Below are positions 40,224-52,128 of a stretch of DNA of 64,000 nt, piece by piece. The DNA is from Haliclona indistincta (Eukaryota; Porifera; Demospongiae; Haplosclerida; Chalinidae), in NCBI GenBank assembly GCA_964017065.1, contig OZ024785.1, positions 6,956,167-7,020,166 on the forward strand. The letters run 5' to 3'. The position numbers and the translations under genes are program-made. Positions within the stretch are counted from its first letter, which is position 1; each line of letters opens with the position of its first letter. The notes beneath the pieces are model-generated. The model had not been told where the DNA came from. It was given only the letters and a program-made list of their open reading frames with translations, and made no database searches.

Positions 40224-43200
40224 ATGCGTATTTTGCATTCGCTGCTGCTTTTTGCATCTCTACTCGCAGTATCTTACTGCGTCTCCCACGAGGAGCTCCT
40301 CGATAAATATCGTTTCAACTCGAGGCTCAGTCCTAGTTACACCATCTACTGGAATTTTGACATCGAGAAAGAGAACATATCCATTGCTGTCCGCGCACGC
40401 ACTGAGGGATGGGTCGGCTTCGGCTTATCACGCAACGGACAGATGCCCTACTCCGATGTAGTAATCGGATGGGTCAATGGATATAATCAGAAAACCTTTT
40501 TTGAAGTAAGCCAAGAAATTACAGTTGAATTTGATAACTTTTTATTGCAGGATCGATATGCTTGGGGTCGATATGAGCCAAGTATTGATGAAGAACAAAA
40601 CTGGTTCTTGCTAAATGGTGATGAAGAGTATGGATACACCACACTGCAGTTTACTCGGAATTTTACAACCTGCGATGAGATCACGGACCTGGATATTACA
40701 GTAATTAATCATTCCCACCTGCTTTCTCTCTCGCTATCTCTTTCTCTCTTGCTCTCTTTCTCTCACTGGCAGACATTACAAATGTTTGTATTTATCTCTC
40801 TCTCTCTCTCTCTTACAGTCTGGGACTGCACGTGTAATGGGAGCATATCACGATGAAGATCCCACTCCAGGATATTCAATAAAACCGCACAAATTCAAGA
40901 TGGCAAAAAGTCTGAATCTTCTGAAGGGTCTACCAACAGAACGCTCCACACCATCTGATTCGAACTCTTTTGTGATCAGAAACGAGCAAGTAAGTTGAGC
41001 TGTGTGCAGCTTAATTAAATTGAATTGATGCTTAATCACCACTCGTATTACCAGCTGAAAGTGATTTTCACACCCAGCATGTTCCTCTTTCTTGCAGTAT
41101 CGTGTTCCCGATACTCAAACTACCTACTACTGTTCTATACATTACCTACCACGAGTGATATTTGATGCTGATACTAACCAAGAACCAGTATACTTGTACA
41201 AGGTCTGCGGTTTACCAAAATGAATGTTTCATTGCCTACTGGATTATTATAGGTAGCTCCTCTGATTTCTTGGAGAAACAGACGATACGTGCACCACATG
41301 CTTGTTTTCATATGTCCAATGAATTCAAATATTGTGGAAGATGGTATCTGCGATGAAATAGCCAATTCGTTCTTTGGGTGTTTTGGGGGTCAGATTATTT
41401 CCGCTTGGGCAGTTGGAGGAGAGGTATGTCCAATACTCACTTACAGTGGTGCACTACCATTAATTTTGTGCTTGCATTGCAATGCATGACTGTTTTTCAG
41501 GACTACGTATTTCCGGAAAATGTCAGCTTTCCGTTGGGAGGAAGAGGACAACCAAACAAGATCATGCTTGAAGTGCACTATGATAATCCAATGCGGCATG
41601 CAGGTTTGTTCATCCGTTCGAAATATCCTCACTGTACCTTTGATACCGCTTCTCATGCAGGTATTGTTGACAGTTCTGGGATCGAGTTCTACTACACTAA
41701 GCAGAAACCACTCTACGAAGCCGGCGGACTCTCCATAGCTCAACCTATAGTCCCACTTATGGTGATCCCTCCAAGGGACGAGTTTTTCAGGCACTCGGCA
41801 ACATGTTTGTCATCGTGTACAGACAAAGTAAGTATACAGACAGAAATTTAAAATGCAGCTGCTACATATGAATTTCTAGTATTTACCGGAAGGAGGTATT
41901 ACAGTGTTCGCTTCATTTCTCCATACTCATCTTATTGGTAAGTTTAGATGAGTCTATGGCTGCCGTGATCCTTGTCATCACCATCAGGCACTGCACTCAG
42001 AGTGAGACACTTCAGAAATAACACTGAATGTGGAAAAATTGAAGAACTGCCTCCAATTGACGAGAATTGGGAGTACGATTTCGACTATCAGGTAGCAAGC
42101 CCATAATAATCATTGCTCTGTGACTTTTTTTATGTTAGCAACTCTCAAATCTTCCACAACCATTGCAAGTGCTTAGGGTTAGCTCAACAGATCACTGGAC
42201 GGTGGGAATGTTATTTTTATTATAGGGAGATGCAATCAGAGTTAATTGCTACTACAATAGCAGATCTCGAAAAAGGGTCACTCTTGTAAGTCACGAAAAT
42301 AACTGAGCGCATGTTGATTGGTATGTCTGCAGGGTGGAGAGAGTACAAGACAGGAAATGTGTCAAGCTCTGCTGTACTACTATCCACGAACGCCTCTCAC
42401 AAACTGTGGCTCCTTCGCTGATCCTGATGTTGCTTTCAGACCATTTCTTAAAAGACATCTTTAGTAAGAAAGAAAGACGTACTGTTGATGCGAATTTACA
42501 TATTATTTGCAGTCCTTACTATGGCAATGAACGTAGCATCAATGACACTATCTTTGCACTCTACCGCCATTACCATGCTGGGGTAAGGAGTCAATTTGAT
42601 CACAATATCTGGTGGAATGAAAGAGCCAAGAGAGAATTTCAGGAAGCTATGGACAATGCACCATTTGAGCGAGAATTCTGTGCGAATGAGAAGGTGAGCA
42701 AAGACGTCTGTTATCTGTATTGTTGTACTATTTTTGTTCAGAACACAGTTAAAGAAGAACCGAGACTCAGACCAGTGTTTGTTGGAGCGGACTGCCCTTA
42801 TGTAAAACCTAGCAAGTGCAATCCACTAGCCACACCCCCTCCTCCGTGCTGCAGTAGAGTAAATTCAAGTGAGAAATCTATAGCTACCTATATAATTTTT
42901 CCTGTTGTAAGATATGACTATTACAGTCATACCGTACAACAGGAAAAATTATATCGACTTCACCAAAATTTGCTCTAGCAGTTGTAGTTTTGGTATCAGT
43001 GCCAAAATTGAACATGGATTTTGCATCTCAAATTTTACTTTTTTCACTTGTGCATGTTCACAGGTAGCGGCAATCAAGGTGGTGCAACTGGTAGTGCTCG
43101 TAAGCGTCGTACGACTCATACCGACGCTATTACTGGTGGTGGGTGTGGTGAGTTATACCATACAGTGCTCAAATATCCATTGTATCGAGTCCACTACAGG

Positions 43201-43306
43201 TGACCATGGCTGCTCATCCAGTGCAGGAGATACCAAACCAGCACTTGCTGTTCTCTCAATCTTTGTCCTGGCTTCACTAGCCGCTCATCATGCCGTCATA
43301 GTCTGA
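40224..43306 (+). CDS. MOXD1: DBH-like (MOXD-type) copper monooxygenase, clade B copy 4
   Basis: Sixteen exons: 40224-40505, 40551-40700, 40819-40989, 41098-41202, 41253-41423, 41501-41603, 41661-41827, 41880-41937, 41988-42091, 42139-42177, 42226-42285, 42333-42463, 42513-42693, 42742-42868, 43064-43147 and 43200-43306, giving 679 residues. Signal peptide, DOMON, two copper domains (YVHHML, EVHYDNP, LHTH, QEMCQ), Cys/Pro-rich stretch and hydrophobic tail are complete. It differs from the preceding gene by scattered substitutions and one extra codon in exon 15. This is the last member of the array; the deubiquitinase gene ends 258 bp further on, convergent. Confidence 0.92.
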
Positions 43307-43563
43307 ATCACTAATCAACTCACCCAGTCATTATTATACTGACACTTTTAGTAAGCTCTATAGTAGAACTGCTGCTCCAATACTTCATTGCTAGAACATG
43401 ATGTAATGTTTTTTTTGCATTGATCATCAACTCATTGACTCACAATTATTGAACCGGTGTGCTTAAATTTTGACAACCTTTAGTGCTAAAAATATAAATA
43501 CGGCAAGTATTAACATGCCAAATGCTAAAGCAATGATTAGTGAGTTGAGTCTATGGAGACGAG

Positions 43564-46500
43564 CTAGACGGCAGCTGAGAGGGTGCTGATGTCCATATTC
43601 AGTTCTCTACAGATGGTGGAGACAGCATTGAAGAGCTGCGCTGACAGCTTAGCTAGGTCAAAGGATTGAGGAGTTTCGGGAATAATCATGTCCGGAGCTT
43701 TAGTGTATTCTTCCATAATCTTCATCAAAAGATCAGCTAGTAAATCAGAATCCTCTGAAAAATTTGACAAAATGTAAAAAATTTGACTGGTTGTTCAAAT
43801 TTTTCACTCACCTTCAGTTAGTGCATTCTGATCGAGGCACTTGCACCATTCTTCTCTGACTTGTTCAAGCACTCTATCGTCTCCCTGATACTCGTATCTC
43901 GTGAACGCCTTCATACTCGATACGATAAAATCGTTCCCGATATCCAGTCCCTTCTTAACCTCTCCAGCTCTGAATGACTCGGTGCCGATACAACTTGCCT
44001 CCTACAAAAATAGGACTAAATTTTGAGCCGTGGGCAAATTTTGTGCGTACCAGGAGCGTGTGGGCACGTGCTTGTCCCAGCAGATGACGACTAAAGGCGT
44101 ATGTTTCTCCGCACTTCTCAATAATCTTAGAGTTGAGATAGTAACACTGTATAGCATGGGGCAGTGCATTTATCAGTCTGTAAAGACAAAATTGACACCA
44201 TTTTTATATAAAAATCATGTTTAACTCACTTTCTCTTTCTAAAGCAGTTTGCTGTCTGTACCAAATGATAGCACAGACATGAAAATATATTGAACAGTGA
44301 GTGAATCGTCTGAGGGAAGAGAAAATATAAACCAAGTCAACGCAAGTCTACAATATGCAAGTCTACACTCACACGCAGTTCTTTGTCTACATTTGGTTGT
44401 CTAAGTAGCAACATAAGTTCTCTTCTTGCTAATGCTGACAACGTGAAACTGAAAGTGATACAAGTGGTACACTTTCAATAGCTCACAACTGTGTCACTTA
44501 CTTGTCCTCATGTGCAAGCTTGCTGGCTAACTCTTGCAGTATCAGTGCATTGATGATGTCGTCTCTAGCACCACAATGCTTAGCATAGTGCAGCTCGCTG
44601 AGCAGACGACAATCAAACACGTCTGGTAGGTCATCGGTGAGTTGATGATGCCGATGGCTGACTCGAGCATCTAGTTCAGCAATGACAACTTGATCAATCA
44701 CGACAGCAGGCAAGACAGAGTCAACCTGCACCAGCACAACAGATTTAGGCACTTACGGCATGTTTTAGTACTACCTGCATGCGTTCTGGTGACGGGCTAT
44801 TTGAACGGGCTCTCTTAGCCTCAGACGGCAGAGCCTCCATTTCATCATCAATAGCGTCGTAATCATCCTGTTCGGCAAATCTCACTGATTTAGCCGGCTT
44901 GATGAAAGAGAGGTCTCGCGGTCTACTGGCAGAAGCATTCCTCTTTTCATTATACGCCTTCACCTCATCCTCAAACTGTGAGTTGCTCTGATGAACGTAC
45001 CTCAACAAAGCATGCGTCAATAAACTGACTGGATCTAGAAAAAGAGCAAAACACAAGTTACTATAAAGAATAATCTTTGTGATGTACATAATTATTATGC
45101 TCTAATATCTAGCCCACAAACAGGTCATGACAGAAGCACTGTTATTTCACAATACCTGTGTTTTCCCATGATTGTTCTGAGCTTGTACTAATATACAGCA
45201 GACAGTAGGCACTGGTGTTGCCATTGCTGGTCTGCTTGTTGCAACCGAACGACTCCCTCTTCACCTCTTCCCAACCAACCTCCTGGACACTGATGTCGTT
45301 GAACTTGAGCCACACGTCATTGCTCCCACTGCTAGCTACGTCAGCCTGTCCTCCATGACATGCGTAGCTCTGTGCTGCTGTGACAGGCTCAGTGAGGTTG
45401 CTCGAGGCAGTGCTGGATTGCAGTACATCTTGCTGCATGGCTTCGTCTTCCTCATCTTCCTTGCTGGATAATGGAGGGTCTGGAGGAGTCTCAGCTAACT
45501 GGCTTGGTGACTGGGACATCATCTCTTGTGATGAAGTCTCCTCGTGTTCTTCCTTCTGCTTGCTCTTGTTGTCTGGCGATAGACCAGTTGTCTGAGGAGT
45601 CTTCTTAATGTAAGCCCAGTAATGGCCTCCTGAAGCCTGTCCCTGATGAACCAGAACAGCATGTAACCGATAAGCAACGTTCTTCATCTCAGGAATATCG
45701 TACACAGCATCAAGACGTGCCTGACAAGCTGAGAGTTTATCTTTCAGTGCTACAATACAAGAAAGATACAAAATAAACTACCAATCTACCATACAAAATT
45801 GAGCAATGACTGCTAAAAATATAAAGTAGCAATCTTGAAAACACATTTACCTGAAGTCTCGGTCTCCACTTCCTTCGCCCATTGATGAAGACAAGTCTTC
45901 ACGTTATCAACTGCAGCAACAGAGCCTGACCTAGGAGCTGGCTTTGTCCTGTTCTCAGTGCCCTGTGACTCAGTCTCCATGCCAACACACCCAGCAAACT
46001 GAAGAGTGAGTGAGAGAATCTCAGATATACTGATATGCTGACCGCCATAGTGAGTGTAGCTGAGAGAAAAAATTTAAATGACCACAAAGAACATTCTAGA
46101 AACTTCCCAGCACCTTTCGAGTTGTCGCTTTAGTTCACTGATCTCTGTTCTTAGTCTGGTTACCTCGGTCCTGCAGCGACGGCTGGTCTCCTTGTTAGTG
46201 TGAAGGTAACGATCGAGATAGAGGAGCTGATCAAATGACAGGTGGTCGTGGATCTTCTCCGCTTGTTGAATGGTCTGGTTGAACTTGAATCGGGAGAGAC
46301 CAAACACAAGAACAGGAGGGAGGCGAGAAAACCACGTCTGTGAGAAAAGCACAATACTAGAGAGTATGTATTCTGCAAAAGCTATTTTTAGGTTAAGTAT
46401 TATCAAACAAGGAATATGCACCACAGCAATGCTCTATGAAGCATAGTACTTTTGTTCTCTGAGCCTAAAGTTGCTCTGTTGCTGCTTGCTGGAATTAGAG

Positions 46501-46767
46501 GTTTAGAATGCATTTTAGGAACAAGGTGCCAAAATAAGAAGTGCCAAATTTTTAGAAGTGAATGTGTGACACAGTAGGTCTTCATTCCTACCTCTTGTTG
46601 CATTTCTCTGCTGACTGTAGCTGCCTCGAGACTGTCATGGAGGTCAGCATTGCCTTCAACCTGCACAGGGAAGGCACCGAACTTGGAGTCATTCACAAAC
46701 GGCTGATCATTGATGACTCCTTCAGTGACGCACTCGCCAGTGAAGAGCTCAATAATAGGATTGACAC

Positions 46768-46803
<36 letters not shown>

Positions 46804-46888
46804 GAGGAGGAGGAAGGGAGGGAGGGAGAGAGAGAGAAAGAGAACGAGAGAGAGAGAGGAGGAGGAGGAGGAGGAGGAGGAAGGGAGG

Positions 46889-46927
<39 letters not shown>

Positions 46928-46961
46928 GAGGAGGAGGAAGGGAGGGAGAGAGAGAGAGAGA

Positions 46962-46999
<38 letters not shown>

Positions 47000-48929
47000 G
47001 AAGGGAGGGAGGGAGGGAGAGAAAGAGAGAGAGAGAGAAAGAGAGAAAGAGAGAAAGAGAGAAAGAGAGAAAGAGAAAGAGAGAAAGAGAGAAAGAGAGA
47101 AAGAGAGAAAGAGAGAAAGAGAGAAAGAGAGAAAGAGAGAAAGAGAGAAAGAGAGAAAGAGAGAGAGAGAGAGATAGGAGGGAGAGAGAGAGAGAGAGAG
47201 AGAGGAGGAAGGGAGGGAGAGAGAGAGGAAGGGAGGGAGGGAGAGAGAGAGAGGAGGGAGGGAGAGGGGGGAGAGGGAGAGAGGGGGGATGGAGAGAGAG
47301 GAAGGGATAAACAGTAAAATGCACCCTTCCGTTGCCTAGCAGTCTCTCTTACGTTCCATCAGGTAGTGATGAAGTGAAGGCATCCTCGATCCACTCCAGC
47401 AGTTTGTGAGTGAATTCGCTCACATCCTCCTGCTGTGTGTCCGGGCCTTGAACAAACACAGATCGTAGCAACTGCAACACAGAAAATAAACAAAGCAAAA
47501 TTCAAACTAATTAACAATCTTCCCCTCGTTAAAATCAATTTCATTACATCAAAAATCATTTTCAATACATGATGAAATCTAGTCTTTCGATGGAAGTTAC
47601 ATCAAAAGTACATTTTTTGAAATGCGGTTTAACATAGCAATACAAGTGAGTTAAGTGTTTTCCCTATTTCCAAACTGCGAAAAAACAGTCATGACTTAAA
47701 GCAGGTCGGGTCACCTTACATCTCTCCCTCTATCTTACCTCAATGGCTCGCTTTGGGTTGATGAACTTCTGATTGCTAGAGAGAAGCAGCGCAAACAGTT
47801 TCTGCAGCTCGACAACAAATTCCACTGATCTTGGCACCTGTAATGAACACATATGGAGTGATCATAACTACTAAGTACTGGCTGAAGACTTTTGCACATC
47901 CAGTGCTAACATAAAGTTATTCTCACTTGTCCGTTTGAAGATGCCGCTGCTGAAGGAGCTTGAAAATTTAACAGACACTCTCGAAATTTGGGAAGATGAA
48001 ACAAGGACTGGTGAAGAAAAAAGGTAAAAATTATAAAAAATTGTGAATGTCAAAAGCGCATAATTATTATAAAAATGCAGAGAAAATGCATTATTTTTAC
48101 ATGGTGCATTTACGAGTATGGCTATTGTCTGACCTGTATCACTGCCGAGAACCAGCATGTGTTACCGATGTTCTTCAATCCCACGCCATGACCGGGCACT
48201 CTCCGTCTGTCGTTAGGGTTTAGAGGATCGGCTAGCCTGGAGGGATAGCTATGTTGCCGCTTGTTTTCCTGAATACTAGCCTCGAGCGCTCTATAGAAAG
48301 AAGTGAGTTAAAGAGACAGCACGCATGTCAGACAGTCTCCTTCTCTCTCTCTCCGATCCCAGGTCTACCAAGAATACCAGCTCTCTCTCTCTCTCTCTTG
48401 CCTGCTAAGATCTCTGTCTTCTTGTGAAACGTGACTGCTGCCCTGATGTACGTCTTGCATGCTCAGTGCAAGTGCTCTTTGGAGGGCTTCGTCTTGCTCA
48501 TCGTGGGTCAAATCTATTGGGTCTAGTGACCTAGTGTAACATCAGTGTAGCCTATCCTGTATCGTACCTGTAGTGGTAGTCCCTGTAGCTCTATCTATAA
48601 CTGCAGGAGCTGACTGTGTAGACCCGTCACCGCCATCTGTTGAACACCAAACACTCACGTGCAGAGACTCAAAGTATCTCTCTACACTTACCTCTCCTGC
48701 ATACAGGCCCGTACGTCATAATTTCTCCTTCTGACCGACTGGACTGTGCTGACGGGTTAGCTAGGCCCTGTACAGCACTGTTCAGACTGCCATACGTATC
48801 TAGGGCTTTCTCTGCCTCTAGTTCTGTGGTCCCGAATATCTCCTGAATCTGAGATATCTGCGATGGCTGCAAGATATGGTGTAACGACAGAGAACAGCAC
48901 AGTTTCTTGCATCTCACCGTATCAGACAT
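43564..48929 (-). CDS. USP28: ubiquitin carboxyl-terminal hydrolase, USP25/USP28 type
   Basis: Cysteine protease that removes ubiquitin from proteins. Reading down from ATG 48929: a UBA-like region (SQISQIQEIFG, exon 48866-48692), a ubiquitin-interacting motif (DEALQRALALSMQD, about 48450-48500), then the catalytic core. The Cys box GLKNIGNTCWF has its Cys codon at 48155-48157, the His box GGHYWAYI lies at about 45612-45630, and the downstream FNDISVQEV block at about 45280-45300. Between them are USP25/28-like segments (PPVLVFGLSRFKFNQ, LYLDRYLHTNKE). A basic, acidic-cluster C-terminal region runs to the stop at 43564. UBA + UIM + this USP core is the USP25/28 arrangement; which of the two vertebrate paralogues it matches cannot be told. 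Exon borders at 45800-47800 are only partly resolved, and a 530-bp GA repeat fills one intron. Confidence 0.87.
46770..47305. repeat. 530-bp GA/GGA/GAAA low-complexity tract
   Basis: Mixed (GA)n, (GGA)n, (AGGG)n and (GAGAAA)n blocks inside a USP intron. The 150-250 codon Arg/Glu and Leu/Ser frames across it are artefacts. Confidence 0.92.
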
Positions 48930-49210
48930 CTCCAAGTGAGCTTGCAGGTCAATAGCATCGCTCAGCTGAGGTACGGCGGCTGTAAGTGTCTGCTTACCCG
49001 CCGCGAAACAGACCGGGCATTTGCGCGTGGGCTATTTTGATATTTCTTTTATACGCTTAAATAACGAGACACGCCCTGTCCAGAAACGCCCATATTACTA
49101 CTCTGGCGAGTATTTTACTCTGGAGACATAACAGTGAGAACACTCTTCTCTGACCAGATCTGGTTTGATTGCTATTCTCGATTGCAGTGAGGTCTTTGCA
49201 AGAAAACAAA
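48930..49210. promoter_or_regulatory. bidirectional promoter between USP and Kelch-b561 genes
   Basis: The two ATGs are divergent and 281 bp apart. The interval is locally GC-richer near the USP side (CGCCGCGAAACAGACCGGGC) and has no obvious TATA box. Assignment rests on the head-to-head arrangement. Confidence 0.45.
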
Positions 49211-52056
49211 ATGAATCTCTTTGTGACATTTTTAACGGCGTTCGCGATCTTCTCGATCACAGAATCGCAAACTCTTCAATGGGAATTATTGCCAACAACT
49301 GGCGTCCGTCCCTCGGCAAGGCGTTACTCAGCCGTGGCTTGGACCCCAACTGCACTGTACGTATTTGGAGGACAGACTGCAGACGGATCTGTTTTAGGTT
49401 TGAAATAATGATTTACACTAGCGTCACTTTAATACTCAAAACTAATTTGCAGGCGACACGTGGATGTATTCTTTGTTCTCCAATACTTGGGAGCAGCTGG
49501 TGAACCTCCTTGAGCGCCCTCCAGCTCGCTATGGTTTTGTATCAGGAGTGATCGGCAATCGCTGGTACATCACTCATGGTGAGAATCAGATTATGATGCA
49601 TTAGTGATGCATGCTGATCTATTTGATTTTTAGGAAGAAACCAATCAAGTGTATTTGACGATACCTGGTCTTTCAGCTTTCAAGACAAAGAATGGACACT
49701 AGTGAACACTACTGGAAGTGCTCCCTCTACTCCTGTTCAATCATCAACTCCACGAGCAAGATTCTTTGCTTCCGGAGGTTCTCCTCCTGCTTCAGGCAGC
49801 TTTACTGGTCTGTTGTGGTTAGCAATGGGTCAGAATAGAGTGAACAGGAAGCTAGGAGACACCTGGATACTAACCATGAATGAAACACGACCAGACACAG
49901 GTGAGCAGTTGCTATAGTGGTCACTACCACATTGCTTTGATGTCAGGTGACTCTAAATGCACCTGTACTACTGCTAAGTACACTAAATGCACCCGATGTG
50001 CACCTGATGCTTTTATGAGGAAAGGGGAGTCACTGACCACATCGACTTCATGTGGTCTCTCTGATAAGAGCGTTGATCAACAGCTGAGCAGAATAATATG
50101 TTTTGATGCTAGTGCATAGAGTTCAAACCGTGCTACAAGTTGTATAGCAGATATCAGACGCTGTAGGTTCACTTAAAATGTTGACGCACATTATTTGGTT
50201 GTCAACTTGTCATGAAGTGTTACTGAGTGCATTCCTGGTTGACTTGACTTTAATTCCCTTGAGAAGTGTGACAGACTAAATATTGTGAGATGTTCATTGT
50301 TCCATAATGGATGACACACTCCTTCAGTCAACAAACATGCTTATCATAGCCTCAAATGCTTTAGTTACCACTTGTTGACTCAGGCTGACTCCATGGTAAC
50401 CAGGCCCTGGTTGCTATTACCATTAGTGTGTTGCTGGGATGCAGCCTGATCTGTAGGCGGACAATGCTTGCTGACAACATGCGTTGTTTGCGATACTAAA
50501 ATAGCGATATACGATTTCAGATAGTTTACTCTGTCATCTACATGAAACAGGATACAGCAGCTAGTCATTGATAAGATACTGTCTGTGGAGCAGTCTGTGT
50601 AACTGTAATAAAGGGTCAAGGCAACCAAAGTAGTTCAGATGTGCTAAATTTGAATTATAGTATTAACTAATATTAACGTTAGCTAAACTGGCTTCTGTTA
50701 ATGATGCACTGCTTCTTTTCAAGGGCATATCAAGTGCTGTGAGCACTATTAAAATTAAATTTTAAATTTTATAGTCGGCTTCTGTTTAGGTGATAAAATA
50801 GAAATTAGCATGTTGGTATGTCAGTTTTTCAAGTGTTATTCTTTTTACTTTAGGTGAATGGAGGTTGGTCTCTGCTGGTGTTGGTCTGAATCAGTATAAC
50901 CCCACTCTACCTCACGCTCGATCGCTGTCTGCTGGACTAGCAGTTGGAGATGATAGGTTTATCATCAGTGGAGGTTGTGCAAGGTAAGACACCAACACAT
51001 TGGGAGAGATAGAGTCAGAAAGATAGTGAAGTGTGTGTTTTTGTTGAAAACTCACCTATTTCCCATCTGCTGGGGGTGTTGTTGATACATTCCATTGTGG
51101 TTATAAGTTTCAATGGTCACCTCATGAATACACTTAAAGAACCATTATTTTATCTTCTCCCAGTGGGGGTCAGGCTGGTGGTCCTTGCCCTCTGGATGAT
51201 ACTTGGCTACTGCATCGCTCCAATGGCTCTTGGCAGCAACTGACTTCGTGCTCTCTTCCTCGCTATTCCTCCTCTCTCGTTTCCCTCCATCAGCAACTGT
51301 CTGACATTGGTGTTGTCATAGGCGGGGCTTTTAGGGGTCCTGGATTGATTCCACAGGTACATACACAATTGAGAGGATGTCTGGTACTGTATTTTATGTT
51401 TGCTCATCCACAGGTCTCGCTAGGTGGTGACTATTCTCCATTGGAGCTAGTGATGGTGAATATCACATCTCAGAACTGGGCTAAGGTGACTGTTAGCAAT
51501 ACCACTAATGTACCACCAGTGCTGAGCAGCCCACATGTGGTAGCCGGCGGCCCAGGAGTTTTCATGTTTGGAGGAGAGGAAGTAGACGAGTGAGCACTAC
51601 ATCTCAGTGTATGCTTCACTTATACACTTGATTACTTTACACAGTAACTCTCTCACTAATAATGTCTGGTTATTAACTGGTACAAGTACTGGCTCTCGTC
51701 AACTACCTTGTACAACTGAGGTCTTTAGTCTTCTTCACTTTCACGGCATCATAATGTACATCGCGTGGGGGCTGCTTCTGCCGTTTGGTGCATTGTTAGG
51801 CCGATACTATCGTTGGAGCTGGCCCGTATGGTTTGTAATTCATATCATATGTCAGGTTAGTTAAAGAGCTGTAGTCATAACATACTATTATACTGCCGTA
51901 TCGTGTTCAGGTGTGCGGCACATTTCTGACAGTGTGTGGCGTAGTGTTGGTGTTTCTGATCAGCACCGAACCGTCATTCCCTCATGCTGTCATTGGAATC
52001 ATTCTAACCCTCATTGTGCTGCAACAGTTCTTGTCGGGAATATTGTGAGCCCATCT

Positions 52057-52128
<72 letters not shown>

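Noticed and set aside
46562..47324. Open frames of 155-251 codons made of Arg/Glu or Leu/Ser/Pro
   Set aside because: Low-complexity GA tract within a USP intron; no start context and no domain.
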